From: Magnaporthiopsis rhizophila
Taxonomy: Eukaryota > Ascomycota > Sordariomycetes > Magnaporthales > Magnaporthaceae
Direction of reading: 5' to 3'
NCBI GenBank assembly: GCA_003049465.1
Contig: PYSS01000063.1
Location: 163,059-227,058 of the forward strand
Length of the DNA: 64,000 nucleotides
The position numbers and the translations under genes are program-made. Position 1 is the first letter of the stretch; each line of letters begins with the position of its first letter. The notes under the pieces were generated by a model. The model saw only the letters and a program-made list of their open reading frames with translations, searched no databases and was not told where the DNA came from. Shown here piece by piece: positions 1 through 13,581 of this stretch.

Positions 1-3000
1 GAGACAGCACCAACGGACTGCCGTCCCACCGACTTCCGAGAAAGCTGCTGCACAATGCAGATGAGGTTGCCCAGCTGCGTATAGCGGAACCTGCACAATC
101 AGCACCACCCCTCTTTTGTGATAGACCACAGTGCCTGTTCGCTAGATCGGGAGACCACATGGGTTCTCGTCCGGAATACTCGTAGGCCATTTTTGTTGCC
201 GCCACGTTCCTCCATCCGCCTTCCCACTGTGGTCAGACCACGGCATCTATGGGCGAGTCTGGTGGACTAGCTTGGCTAACTGCCGAAAGGCATGGCAATA
301 ATCTGACTGCATTGCTACCCTGTTGCTTTTGAGGCTGATACCTGTACCCAGCAAGCGCCTAATCCATGAATGTGAATTTCTCGTTATACCTTTCTTATTC
401 TCCCTATGAACATTACCAAAGATCTGTCCGCCAACCAACCGCATATTTCGCAAATGAATACGCCACACACTGATGGTAGGTTGCGGTTCGGCACGCAATA
501 ACGGGTTACGTCGGATGCCACAGTAGCAACTAGATTGTTTGCTACGCCACGAGTGAAATGAAATCAAATGCAATTGTGAGAACGGACGATCGAGATGGAA
601 AAGAGCCGCTTGTGGTAGGTAGGTAGTCCGTAGCAAGTCGTACAAAGAGCTGCATAGGTACCTAACTGCGCTTGCCTGCCGCATGATCCTTGCGGAGGAA
701 CGGAGCCTGTTTCCGAAAATTTCTACATTGTGTCTAGCTGAGTCTGCGTCACGGCGGCGCCTAATCACGGTATCGGCATCCGCCCACCCAAAAAGAAAAA
801 AAAAACAACGGAAGAAGCCAGACGAGACGACGACAATCATCATGGCTACCGTTGGGCTGATTCGCCAGAACATCTTGATGTGATGGACGCAGTCAGCGTG
901 ACATGGTAAGCAGGCATACATACGCATACATCCACTACACCCACCGCCCGCCATAGTTGAGTTACGACGGATGAAGGAAGGCAGAGAGCGTGAGGTAACC
1001 GTTGCAAGCGGGAACGGGAAGGATATGGAGGCTGGCAGGGTGGGCAGAGCAAAATAACGGGGCCCTGGGCTGGGTGTGGAACTGTGCAGTGCCGCCCTGG
1101 TGCGGCGAAGCTACCTATTATACACACAGCCCCGAGAGGAGATAACAAACAATAATAATAATAAAAAGGCGCATCCGGAAATGCTGGACAGGCTCAGGGC
1201 AAGCGCCGCGGCGGCGTGGCTGCGTCCAATATGGGATTTTGACTTCGCTCGACGCCCCTCCCCGGTGGCGGCGGCGGCGATTGCCTTAGAGTGGAGGGGG
1301 TACCTATAGATATGTAGAAAAAGCCCGGACGTGGTTTTTCTTAGCGAGGAGCGGCAGAGGCGAGATGTCAGCATGCAGGCCCTCGCGAGGTAACACACGG
1401 GTTGGCTGGCTGACGAGGCTTGTTGAGTGGACATGCCGTCCTGTGGGTGTGGTTGTGGCTGAGTGAGTGATAGACGTCCTCTCCCAGCCCTCACTGCCTG
1501 CCAGTTGAATAGTAGAAAGGGGGAGGCAAATTAAGTCGAGGTAGGACAGGTCAGGCTCTGGACTTGGCTGCATCTGTCCCCGGACCCTTTACCACTGTCC
1601 GGCGGCAGTCGACGTAGGGAGTTGTTTTACTTGTGAACGGAGCGCAGCGGATAAGGGAGCGAGCAGCATACCCCTTCAAGCTACCCGCGCCCAAAGGAGA
1701 TCACCACCCACGAACAGACTGGGTGTGCTCGGGGATGAGGGGGCCGATGTGAAAGTCTTAGAGTACAGAGCACGCTGCAAGGTCCACACCCACTACAGAC
1801 ACATGCAAAATGCACTCACTCCCATGTCTCTCTCTCCCCTAAGTCTTTTTGCCTCTCTTCCCCCACCCATCCTTTTCTTTTTTGGTTATTCCTTTTCCCC
1901 TCTCCACACCCCATTCCCCGTACACGTGCATGCAGTCGAGCCCACCCTTTCGAGCCTCTCCGGCCATACAGACGCGGCAGGATGGGGAAATGTGATATTG
2001 GGCAGGGGTAAGTCTGCTAATGGGGTAGGTAGGTTACCAACCCGCTCTGGGCTGCGTGCGTCTTTGCTTTTTTTGCGAAGAAAAAGGGCTGGTGATGATG
2101 GTGTGGGATGGATGGGTGGGGGAAATCTGCTCGCTCTGCCGCGCGGGAGGAAACCCCCGGTTCGACCTGTAGGGACGGCCGTCGGCAATGGGCGGCGCAG
2201 GAATAGAAATCTGCGGTTTGCTTGTGATTCATTTTGTGATAGGTCAACCCAGGCGTCTGCGTCGTGCGGACGTATTTGCAAAAAAATCGATATCACCAAG
2301 CAACCCGAGATAGTAATTGGACGACACATTGGACGGACGGGTTTTTTTTTTTTTTTTTTTTTTTTTTCCCTAAAGAAGAGACGCAGCAGCCAAGATCGAG
2401 TCTTGGCCGCCCGATCGACCGATGGACGAATAGGGAGTACGCCCGAAAGCCCAGCGCCACAGCGGGCCCGAATAGTATGTATCCATCTATTTTCGTGCCT
2501 GTTGTTTACTTCCATGACTGTGGCTCCTAGGCGATAGATGTCGAGGGCAACTTGGCCAGGTGACAGACGTGGATGTCAAGATGGCGGTAAGAAACGAAAC
2601 TTTAAACAAAATAAAATCCATCATTTACAATTGATAGTTTCGATAATTCCAGTCAAAGCGACACGTGCTTCCAACGCCCGGCAAATGCCCGAGACAACGA
2701 GCTAGATCATTCGAACAAGCGAGGAGGTCCCTTTGTCCATGTGGCATGAAATGCAGTCAGATGGATAATTTTTTCGGACCTTGTCATCCCATCCCATCAA
2801 TCCACGGATCCATCCATAGAACCTCTCAGATTTAACGGCCAAAAAGGCCTTTTGACGCAGGGATCAACCCTTTGCGCGCAATGGAGCAACAGTCGAGCCA
2901 GGTCGCTTTGTCACGACCTACCCTTTTCGGACTTGGACCTTCGGCCCGATATGCATGTGGCCTAGGGGCGTGAGTGGGAGGGAGGCACAGGCGGGCGGGC

Positions 3001-6000
3001 AGTGCATGCTCCTCGCTTGCTGGGGTCTGTTTTTTTTTTTTTTTCTCAGTCCCGTCCTCCAATCATGTCTTTTTTTTTTAAGCTAGGTATCTAACTGGTT
3101 AGATGTCCCTTAAACAAAACAAACCAAAAAAAAAAAAAAAAAAAAAAAAAGACCAAAGCAATAGCCGACGGGATTCCCGTCTCGTGATCATGACGGCGAG
3201 GGGGCCACGGACTGTATTAACGGCCGATCATTGCCATATCCAACTCGAATGACGAAGGAATGGGGAGGGGCGGCGCGGGGGATTGAGATGGAGAGGCGTG
3301 GAGAGAGAGAGCGAGAAAAAAAAAAAAAAAAAGCCTCCACTGGCAAGGCCCGCCTGCAGGAGGCCTAGGCCCTAGCGAGCCTAGGCATGGCATGGAGGCA
3401 TTGCCCGTCAGCTGCCCGCCGCCCGGCAAACGCCGTCGCCGCCGCCGTTCCTCTCTAGTCCCACCGCCTTGGCCTGAGTGCGAGGCAGCGGGAGCCAGCC
3501 TTCGTTCGGTTGGTTGTGGTCCGTGGGATGACGGGCTGGGAAAAGGAAGGGATTAGTGGGTTTTATTTATTGCACAAGCACCAACGTCAAAGTTCACCAC
3601 TTGCCGGGCGGTCCCTGGCATAAATCTTGTGTGTTTATGCATGTGCAGCAAGAAACCTGCCGTTTTAATTGGGCATGTTTATACAATTACCCAACGGTCA
3701 ATATCGTCAAGAAACAGAGGACATCGTCTAGCCAGTCCATCCTCTATAACAACCCCCATGCCTTCCTCGCCCAACAGCGGCATTAAATGGCCGCAAAAGT
3801 CGTGATTTGCGCGCGGTGGTTCAGAAGAAAAAAAACTGGGCGGGCGTGGCGGCGGAGCAGCCGCCCGCGAGCCCTCCTAAAAAGAGCTTGATATAGGGGG
3901 TTCCACCCTCGCCAATGTTGGCTCCCAGCATCCTTATTTCGGCCACCGAACCTTTTTCAGAACCCGCCCGTTGCTCGCACTCATATGCATATTCTATTGC
4001 TTCTTTTTGGCATCAATCGCTTGATATTACCCGCTTTCCCGTGTTTACTGGGGTTTTCCTCATCATACTTTTTTTTCTTTCTTTTTAATTTTTTTTTTTT
4101 TTTTTTTATACAGATTGCTCTTCTCATCATCCGATGAAGCTGGGCGCGTGTTTCTTTTTAGCGTATTTGTCAGTAATATGTGGCCGCTTTTGGAAAAGGG
4201 TGACGTCTAACGGTTTCTAAAAGAGCCTGCCTGAATCAGCGTACCAATAAAAAAAGCACGAACCTTGCCGCCCACGTTTTATCTGTTCCCGACACCGCAA
4301 CGTCACAACGTCCCATAGAGGAAAAAAGGCACGGTTCCTGGGGAGAGGATGGATGGATGGCCGGCTGGCTGGCTCGATCCAGAACAAGGAAACCTCGGGT
4401 CTGCCATCGAAAGGAAAACCCACAGTACGTCAATTAGGTAGGTGGTATTGGAGAAAAATGAACGAAAAGAAAAAAAAAAAGCGCCGCGACCGGGATCGGC
4501 GTGCAGAAGTTTATTTCCTGTCATGATCGTCCTCTTTTGGCAAGGCCTGATGGGCAAGGGGCCCTGCCTACCTCTGTGCCCGTGCTTTTGGCCCGCCTCA
4601 CCCAGGTGGGTGCAGCAAGCACAGGCCAGGCCCTGCAAAAACAAGCAAGATGCGATTCGTGAAGAGACGACCACGAGCCCTCTCGCATCCCTCATAAGTT
4701 CCAGGGGTCGGATCTGAGAGCCATCCCCGGACGCGATTTGGGTCGACGCCTGCCTGCCTGCCTGCTCCACTTCGATGGATGGCACGGGCACGGGCTGGAT
4801 GGAGGGCTGACCGTTTGTGCAAGATGTGAGTGACCAGCCGGAGAATCCTAGCCGATGCCACATGATAAGCGGACGGGGGAGAGGAAGAAAAAAAAAGCAA
4901 AGACGCAGGGCTTCGATCGGAATGATGCCATATTGCCAAGTCGAGTAAGTACCTCTGTCTCTGTGAAAACCCCGAGGGGAATAGAAAGAGCAAAGCAGCG
5001 CAGAGCAGAGCAGGCAGGCAGGTTGACGCCGGTCCGAACCAAGCTGTCGTCGGACATTGCAGCTATATCCGAGGTTCTCGGACGAGAGATGTCAAGAAAG
5101 TATAAATGAATACCTGTGTCCGTAAGAAGAGCATGGACGTTCCCGCCGCCGTCTGCCAACTCAACTGTGCCCGAGGTCGGAAATCGTATCATCGTGGGAC
5201 CTTTTTTCTGGTGGGTTCTGCCACTGCCCGGTTCCGCTCTCAGCAACCAGAAAACCGCCGAAGAAAACCCAGGCACAGGGCAGGGGCCTCGGTACTTGGT
5301 TGCTGTATGTTTGCGTATGTTTTGCACATTCGGAAACATGTCGCCGTCGACATGACCCTGTCGGGCAACTTTTCCGCACAACGTATGGCGTACAGTAACA
5401 AGGAGGTTGACTTTTCACGGGGCTGGGCGCGAACCTGGCGGTTTTGAGCTTGGGCTGCGCCCATCTCGAGGTAGCTTTCGGAAAATGTAAAAGTGTCGAC
5501 AGCCCCTTTTTAGCTTGCTCTCCGACGTACCTCGAGGACTCGTCCGGGCATGCTGCAAGAAGGAGAGGCAGAGAGAGCATAACGAACCTGCTAGGCGTAT
5601 ATCTGTATGCAAATGGCTGTACAAATCTGTACGGAGAATTCACAAAGATGGGGGACAACGGTAGAGCGGGAAAGTCGGAACAAGGATGGAGGGGCGATTC
5701 CCGGCCCTTAACAGGCGCACATATAGCCAGCCAGCCCTCTTTTGACCCGCGCCTTTCTTAAACCGGCCTCCTTATGACCATGGATAAGCAAAGGGTTAAT
5801 TTCGGTCCTGCAGCCCCCAAATATTGTTCGCCTGGCAAACCGCTATTGGTGGAGAGCCTCAGCAGGGACGAAAAAAAAAAAAAAGCTCGCAGATCGCACG
5901 AAAAAAGCCACCCGGTCCGGGCAAAAGGCGGGCGAATGCGTTTTATTACTTTCTTTTTGTAATCGTATGGCGGGCGACATGCGGTGCAGATCGCCGTTGG

Positions 6001-8700
6001 GCTTTTCGATAACCATAGGGCTTTTCCCCGCAGCTGTCCAGATGAGTGCAACCCTTGGGCTTGGAGCAAGCTGGGGGGCAAGGAAGGGAACGCAAGCAGG
6101 CGGGCGGGCGTGGCGTTGGGCTTGGGAGTGGTGCGCCCGTTCGAACGGTTGGCCACATGCCCGCGGCTTGTGGTGAAAAACACGCTACCAATCCCGCAAG
6201 TGCCCGCAAGTGCCCGCTCGTCCGCCCAATCCGCACACCGGTTTGTTTCCGAGAGTGGGCTGGGTGTGAGTGACATTCATTGTGAACCAGGGGGGAAAAG
6301 AGAGAAAAGCCACCCGATAACTCTTTTGGGTGATTCCTGTCGGTTTCCCCAGTGTGCCCGCCGCCTCTCCACTGTTTCCCTCCTCCCCTGGTCTCTCTTT
6401 CTCTGGGAGGGGTTGCTTCTAGCCCGGTGTTGCTCCGGAGCGCGGCTTCCTTTGCTGCACCACGAAAACCCGTATTGTCCTGTCCCTATGTGCTTACAAC
6501 CCTGCAGGTTGGTATGTCGCAGCCCCGACACATACCGCCGTGGCCCACGGCGAAGCAGGTCTCGGCCCATCTCGGACCTAGCACATGGCGGCTCCATATG
6601 TGTCAAGAGCCAGACGACGTATACCATGTTCGGACATGGACGGGCCGGACGGAAATGGGAATGCTATACGTAGTACGTGGTACGGATGCCAAAGGGCAAT
6701 GCTAGGACATCCCGACGGGATTTCGAGGCTCGTATTGAGCCGTACATGCGCAAATGAAGGAGGTAGCAATGGTGAAATCGTAAAGTAGCGGTGGCTTTCC
6801 CGTCAGCTGCTGACGGTTCTCCATCCCCATTGAACCAACGGCAAGCGAATTTGAAACGAACCTTGGGCTAGAGACTTTTGTTTCGTATCTCCAACGTCGC
6901 TTTTTGGAGGGGCGACGGTTCGAGGCGGACCTGGCCGCCTTGCTGGGGTGTTTGTGTGTGTTTGTGTGTGGGTGAAAGAGGAGGGACGGCAGAGCGCTAA
7001 GGCCCTGGTCCTGGCTATGGAGGGCGATCTGGAAACTCGACGCCCCCTTTTTGGTAACTGGCTTTCCCCCGATCCTCCTGCCAGTGTAACGCTTAGAGCG
7101 CAACAGGTCTGTGCTGCGGTGCGGTGGGCAGGTCTGGTTTTGACAACCTGTTTACCTTCTGTAGAAGCTTTTCCTTGTGTTGTACTGGCCATTTTGGGAA
7201 TGGAAGCTTTCGAAACATGACATGATTATAATGGTAGGTTGAGGTAGCTGTCTGTCCTCGACATAGTGGATGAATGGTAACCTGCACAGATGGCTCACCA
7301 CGGGCCTTATGGTCGCTTTCTACAGGAGCCATACCAAACACCTCGAGCAGGCGGGCGTGGCAGGGGTCCCACAATGGCGGTTGACATCCCAGGTGGGCGG
7401 CCATTGGCCACAGACAGGTTCGTTGGAATTGCAGTTCCCTTGCATGCTGAGAGCAGACCGCTTTGGCCTTGACGCGCGCACGACGACGATGTGATGCGCG
7501 TCGTTTCTTTTTAATTGACATTATTTTCACCCCTGCCCGGCCTGCGCGGGATGCGGCGAGGGTTGGAGTATTGAACGTTCGATACTGGAGACGCGTTTAC
7601 TAGGTAGACCTAGCCTTATTTCTCTTGTTCTCGTTAGATCGATTGAGTTTTGAGTCCAACCTAGCCACCGGGCACCACAACGGCCTTCTCCGTCCCGTTG
7701 GACACATGCTCGGATGGGTTCTGCTCCGGGCGTTGGATGAGCCGATGTGTTTTTTTTCTTCTTGCCGAGCCTCCCGCGAGCTAACCCTAGCGGCATTACC
7801 ATCCCAACGTGGGGTGGCGGCAGGCACTTAATTGCTCCACGAAAACGCGAAAAGGTGGCTTTTGCACTTTGTCCAGGGCAGACCAATTGGAGGGGCAGGA
7901 GCTGCCTGGGTAGCGCGGGATCGTTGTGGTCGAGCCGGAAGCAACGTAGCGCGCGATCCAATGACGCCTCCCGTGCCAGAATGACCGTTGGCATTCCCCA
8001 TGGCCCGTGCGACCCTGGCAGGCCGTGCAGGTACCGTTGTCACTTTGGCGAGAGCGAGACAGGACAGGGGGTGCCACGGACCCTCCGCAGGGAGACAGGA
8101 GTCAATTTGGCAGGCGCAAATTTTTTTGGTTTGGTAAACCAGAAATGCCAAATAAGACAGTTCCAGGAGTGACCCGGTTAAAATTGCAGACGAAATAGAA
8201 GTCAGATGAAAAGCTATGCAAAAACCGGCAACGGCCAAAGAACCGGTTCGGGCAATTCAAGAAAGGAGAAAAGTCAAGGGGAAGTCTACGCATATGGGAA
8301 AGCTCGAGAAACAGCTGCAGCTCAAAATCGGGGGACAGGACTTGAATCTGGCGCTCCACCACGAAGGGTGGTATTGTAGGGATGCCTCCTCATGTAGGAC
8401 ATGCGGTGCTACCTACTGACAAGCCAAGACTTGCCTGTAGGCGACCAACTCCACAACCCGCTCCGGGCCTTGCAGATGCCATGTCACTGAAGGGGAGCTC
8501 TGGACGTCCCAAGTGCCGTGCGCAGGCACAAGTATTTGTGCAACGCTGCGGAGTATTGAACGATGGAGCGGCCGCTAGGCTACGGATGGTGGCCAAAGCT
8601 TCTCGTCCCGCGAGCTGTCACGGCGATCGTGCTACCTCACAAGGCCTAGGTCCGCTGCATCCGGTACACAGAAATGTTGGACACTAACGCCGCTATATAA
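1..8700. other. Gene-poor intergenic DNA, left part
   Basis: I see no supportable gene here. Open frames on both strands are short or run through homopolymers and show no family motif. The stretch holds many A/T homopolymers (for example 26 T at 2342-2367 and a long A run near 3126-3150), TAGGTA/TACCTA clusters (near 618-665, 2024-2038 and 7601-7612) and a TG-rich patch near 6948-6970. A TATATAA word at 8694-8700 is an orphan TATA-like site with no recognisable gene after it. Non-coding RNA genes cannot be excluded from sequence alone. Confidence 0.6.
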
Positions 8701-8983
8701 ACATGCTCGCACGAACGCCGCTAGGGCGACAATTAGCCAGCTAGTCAACCGCTGACGTGCATCGACCTATCTCGTATGTTTATATGGTTATTCACTGAGT
8801 TAGGGGTATTTTAGATGTCGGCAAGATCCTGACGCAAACTTTACCAACGCTTGGCACCTGTCTATCTTCCCTGGACACGCCACTCTAATAACGTTGCATA
8901 GGCAAGAACTGCCGTGATCTTTTTTGGGCGTTGCTTGCGATTTAGGACCTATCAAACATTGGCACGGCCGCGGGGCGTTTCCC

Positions 8984-8984
<1 letters not shown>

Positions 8985-9036
<52 letters not shown>

Positions 9037-9042
9037 CCCCCN
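8985..9042. repeat. 48-base poly(A) tract with assembly N
   Basis: 48 A bases, then TTTCCCCCC, then N at 9042 and an A/AAG-rich stretch. Probably an unresolved assembly join at a homopolymer. Confidence 0.85.
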
Positions 9043-10198
9043 AAAAAAAGAAGAAGAAGCTTTACTCCTCGCCAATGTGCCCCTAAACAGGCATATTGTA
9101 GTAACTACCGAGAATGCCCTCCTTCCCCATTGGGAGAAAACACGTTACGGCGAGGACGACGTGTTGCGCAATATCATAGCATCCATGGCTTCTAGGCCTG
9201 CCATCGTTAAAGGCCAGCAGGGAGTTGAGTCGGCCTCGACCTTTGCCGATGTACATACTTCATATTCTTTGTGGGTTCCCTTCCCGCTTTAGAAGCTGCG
9301 CCGCGGAAGCCGTTAATGGAGCCCCGTTTCCTCGGCGTCAGCGCCCTGCTCTTAAGCGTAAGCCCGGACGAGCCCGCGCGGCAAACCGTCCGCGGCAGAG
9401 CAGGGTATGTATGGAACTGTGCACCTCGGCTTGATTTTCTCGCGGTTGCTCGTGAAAGGGAGCACCGCATGGAGACGCGCAGCAGAATTTCGTTTCTCCA
9501 TGGTGTAAATCTCGTTTAGCGGTAAGCAGCTCAGAAAGCAGTCAGTCGGTGGAGGGACCATGCCATATAGCACTGACAACTATACTACTGGGACGGGCTA
9601 TAGATGGCCCCAGTCAAGTTAAGCGCGACCCGGACAAGCGCGCCCATGGACCGTCCGTCTCGCCAGTTCCCGGGCAGCGCCGCCCGACACCGCTGGGAAA
9701 CGTGCCTCAATAGTTCCCGGGTGGGAAACAACTTAGTACCCAGGCCCTGATGATATTTGGACATCGCCCTACTAGTACACACCGACCGACCGAGATGATG
9801 CAGGCGAGAAATTCGCCGAGACAGGCAGCCAACCGCCTTGCTGTCCTGGCTTCTCCTGCAGGAGAAGAGGGACATGTCATAAAACTGCCAGGCTTAATGA
9901 CAGGTTGCGTCCGAGCATGCCGCCGGTCAGGGCACCTCCTGACAGCGAGAGTGCGGGCGGCATGGACGGCAACATCATGAGGCCTGCCCTGCGGCCGAGG
10001 TCTGCTGGCGTGCTGTGGCGCAGACGTGCTCCACCCAGCCACCCGGCCCGTCGACGTCGTCCTCCTGCAACCAGGCCTTCCGCCTATCGACTTGCACATC
10101 CATATCGCCGGTGGCAGCTGTTCGGTCCAATCGAGGCGATCCATCGCCAACCGAGACATGCATCCCTCCATGTGGAAGAGGCAGGCAGAGGACCAAAA

Positions 10199-10219
10199 GT
10201 GTGTGTGTGTGTGTGTGTG
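10199..10219. repeat. (GT)n microsatellite
   Basis: About ten GT units in gene-poor DNA. Confidence 0.85.
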
Positions 10220-12200
10220 CCTCATCGCCTACCGCTCCATTCCGCCTGCTCAAAGCGGCAGCGAGATGTGTGGGTCAATGCCCAAGGGTGGAGACACTCA
10301 GAGGCGCAAGTGTGGGCCGCCTCCGCCAGTGACAGGGGCACGAACCCATGCCGCCATTGGGCTCCACCAGCGCCTCCACCCATGACAATTGAAGCTCAAC
10401 CTCTCCACGTCTTTTGCGCAATCTTTTTGCTCGCTTCTCTGTTTGTTTCCTCGCACCCTTTGGCCCCATCCGCGCAAAACCACCCTGGTCCCGTCCCACC
10501 CCCGTCGAGCCAAAGAAAGAAAAAAAAAAAAAAAAAAAAAAGAAATCATGCAGGCACATCCATCCACCCAGAGAGACAGAGCAGGCCAGACGCCCCCTCC
10601 CTTGGTCGTGAGCAATCTCGTGAACCGATTTTCACTGTGGAGAGAGGCTTGCCCGCCCGGCCGTCCCCTCCATCTTCTTTTTGTTTCTCAAACTATGCCG
10701 TTTCCAGCACGGCCTCGGCGCCTCTGTCCAACGGGCCTTCTAGAAAACAGCGGGTCGGTCACGTCTTTGGCAGTTCAATCCAAGAGCTGTCGGAGGTTTT
10801 CTCGTTGCAAACCAGACGCCGGGGGGTGGGCCAGGGCGATGATGCGAGTGGTTGCGGTGTTTACCACTAGCCTTGGCCTAGCCGGCATGGGGCCGAGGGA
10901 GCGCGACAAAAAAAAAAAAAAAAAGAAAAGAAAAAAACAAAAGACCGTTTGCGCTTTCCGGGGGGACGAGAAACAGCAGAGCCAGGCCGGTCGACAAGGC
11001 CCGCCGTTGCGCTAGTACGCACCTAGACAGGCCAGGGCGGCGGCGGGGAACCAACGAAGAAAAAACCAAGAACAAGAAAGACGACAACGTGAGCGTGTGC
11101 ACAAGTGGGTGAGTGGGCTCATAACGTGAAAATGGTTATACTGTAAAGACACAATACTTGCTCACAACTGTCCTCACTGTCCTCGCCAGGCACAACTCGC
11201 TGGCTACCAGGCAATGCCCTGCCTACTGCCGCCCTGCTTTGTCGGGTGTGGGGCGTGGTGCGCACGCGAGATTACATAGCTTGCATATCTTAAATGTGCA
11301 AGCCGTGGTGGACTAAGGATTGTTCCCCGTACGTATGCTAAGTGTGGATGGAGCTTGCCTGCTCCTTGCACACCACACCCCCTCCTCTTGGCTCACCGGC
11401 TGCGCACACCCCGGTTCGCCGTCTGCGTACCTGTCTCCCATGCTTCCCATATTGCCGCTCACGTATACCTCCCACCATGCCATGCCCGTACCATAGCAGC
11501 CGGCCCAAGTCAGTCGATCCCAGCAACGCCTTGTCCTCCTTCCCTCCTCGAGCCCAACCCCCTGTCCACACCACCCCCACAGCAACCCACCACGTCCCTG
11601 ATTATGACCCAATCTGTCCTGGCTTCTCAGTGTCGTAACCGTGGTCGGAAAGGTCCAGGTCGCAAGGGAAATGGAGTCGGTCAAAATCACGCGCAGCCAG
11701 TGACCTGCCTCTCTGCCAGTCGACGGCGTCACAGCAGGCGAGGGAAGTTCCCCTCCTACCACCCCCTGGAGCCCTCCTTTCGGCAGAGGAGATGCCCAAA
11801 AGGTACCGGCAGCCATCCGCACGGCTGGCACCCCATTCCCTCGAACCGCCAGCCATGTAGGTAGCTACCTACCTACCTAGGTAGCTAGCACACCCGCGCC
11901 ACCTGTCCTCCTCCTCGCACTAGCCTGCTGCTACCGATGTCGCTCGCGCGCGCACCCTCCCGCCTGCCGCCGTCGATGCTACTGCTGCTGCTAAGAGGCA
12001 CCACACTCATCACCACCCGGAGCCTAGCCGGGGTGCTTTCGAATGCCCTCCAACGGGTGACACCTCCATTTTGAGATGCCGATATACATGGATCGATCTC
12101 GGTGCCAACCAGCCCGAACGGGCCATCTTCTAGGAGAAGCGCATAATCTGCTAGGGATATTGCGCGCCATGATAAAATCATCACCGATACGTAGTCACCG

Positions 12201-13581
12201 TGCCTGAGCCTTGTCCGCCCCAGTATATACTACCAACCACGGGTCACCTCGTCTACCTCAGGAAGGCCTTTTCTACGTCCTGACAAGCGCGCTGGCGGCG
12301 GCTCCACCCTCTCTATCAATCCCCTTCCCCGCAACACAACACGAAGCCCATACTGGTGCTAAGGCGGCCGTGACAGAAACACCAGACAAGGCCAGACAGA
12401 GTTTGGTCGGGAACAGGTAGACGGGGCCCAGCAGCACAGTGTCTTGACGTGTTTTACGTTTTACGTTTCTCGCTCGAGCCTCCCGGGGCCGCCAGCTCCA
12501 TGGGACAGCACCGGTCCGCTAATTTATAGCGCGTCGCTTTTATACTTCACCAGGCGTCGCGGCTGCGCTTCCGCGACAGACTGGGAGGCGTGAGGCGATA
12601 TTCTGCCGCTCCAGGGCTCCAGGGCAGCACGACCCCATATCGCATCCCAGGCCCTGGACCCGCCCTCGCGACAGAACTTTACAGATCGCCCCGTCCAAAT
12701 CAAATCTCCTTCCCTGTACGGGCTGCAACACACGCCCAGAGCCCGCAGGCCTTTTTGAGTGCTAGGGAAGGTGCGACCCCGGCCGCCGGCTGTTGCTGCT
12801 CCCTCATCCCCTCACAAAACCACCCTTCCCTTGCTTTTTTCCTGGTCCTGGCCCCCTGTCTGTCTGGCCCGGGGTCTGGACAAGAGATAGAGAGAGCTTG
12901 GTTTTGGTCCCTGCGCCAGCGAACTGCTCTGCTCCGCTGCTCAGTCGCAAGGAGCGAGCAAAAGAAGTGGGCTCATCCGTCTGCCTTTCTTTGGCCCACC
13001 CCCCTCCCCCGGTCCACTCGAGGATAGTGCCGAAGGCCATTTCACGCAACACCCGCCCACCCACTCCCCTCCCCTCCATCGTCGATTTTATACAAGTACA
13101 CTTGGCCCTGCAACCTTACCCGCGAGTCCATCACATACAATTTCTTCTACTCCTCCGGACATCTGTCTCGCCAGTCAAGAAAGGTGTCGTTACCGCACTG
13201 GGGTCTTCTCTCGCTCTTTGTTATATCCGTCTCTCTTTTCCCTTCTCGATCGCCGTTCACGGTGTCTACTGCCTTCCTGCCCACAGCCACCTTTTTAGTT
13301 CCCTGCGCCCATCCGCCATTATCGTTGTTTTTTTTCGTCTTGATTTTTGTGGGAGCTCCTCGGTACATGCACCACGCCCCCATCTAGTTCCCGCAAACCA
13401 ACAACCCGCGATCGACCGAGACAGGCCACAGATTCTTCCGGTCCCACACTTGCCCTCTCCATCTTCTCCTGGAGGGAGAAAGTGAGGACAACCGAAAGAA
13501 GAAAGAAGAGGAGAAGGCAGCAAAGAGGATAGCCGCAACCAACCGAACCAACAGCAGCTCCGCCGGCCACGGCATCCGCCC
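12201..13581 (+). promoter_or_regulatory. Upstream and 5' leader region of the vib-1-like gene
   Basis: This 1.4-kb stretch becomes strongly C/T-rich from about 12780 to 13400, as is common for 5' leaders of highly expressed or regulatory Pezizomycotina genes. Several short ATG-initiated frames lie in it, so upstream ORFs in the vib-1 mRNA are possible. No clear TATA box was seen and the transcription start cannot be placed. That this is the leader is inference from position and composition. Confidence 0.4.

Larger units (their letters stand above)
8701..12200. other. Gene-poor intergenic DNA, middle part
   Basis: No supportable gene. A continuous open frame at 9905-10870 (+) crosses a GT microsatellite and a poly(A) run, giving runs of Cys-Val and Lys, so it is not taken as coding. 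The stretch contains a 48-base poly(A) run with an adjacent N (8985-9042), a GT repeat near 10199-10219, a second poly(A) run near 10520-10541 and a cluster of nested TACCTA palindromes at 11857-11890. Confidence 0.6.

Noticed and set aside
1725..2537. Open frame of 270 codons on the plus strand
   Set aside because: It crosses a 26-base T run giving poly-Phe, with no motif and no coding-like codon pattern.
9905..10870. Open frame of 321 codons on the plus strand
   Set aside because: It reads through a GT microsatellite and a poly(A) tract, has no domain motif and resembles non-coding composition.
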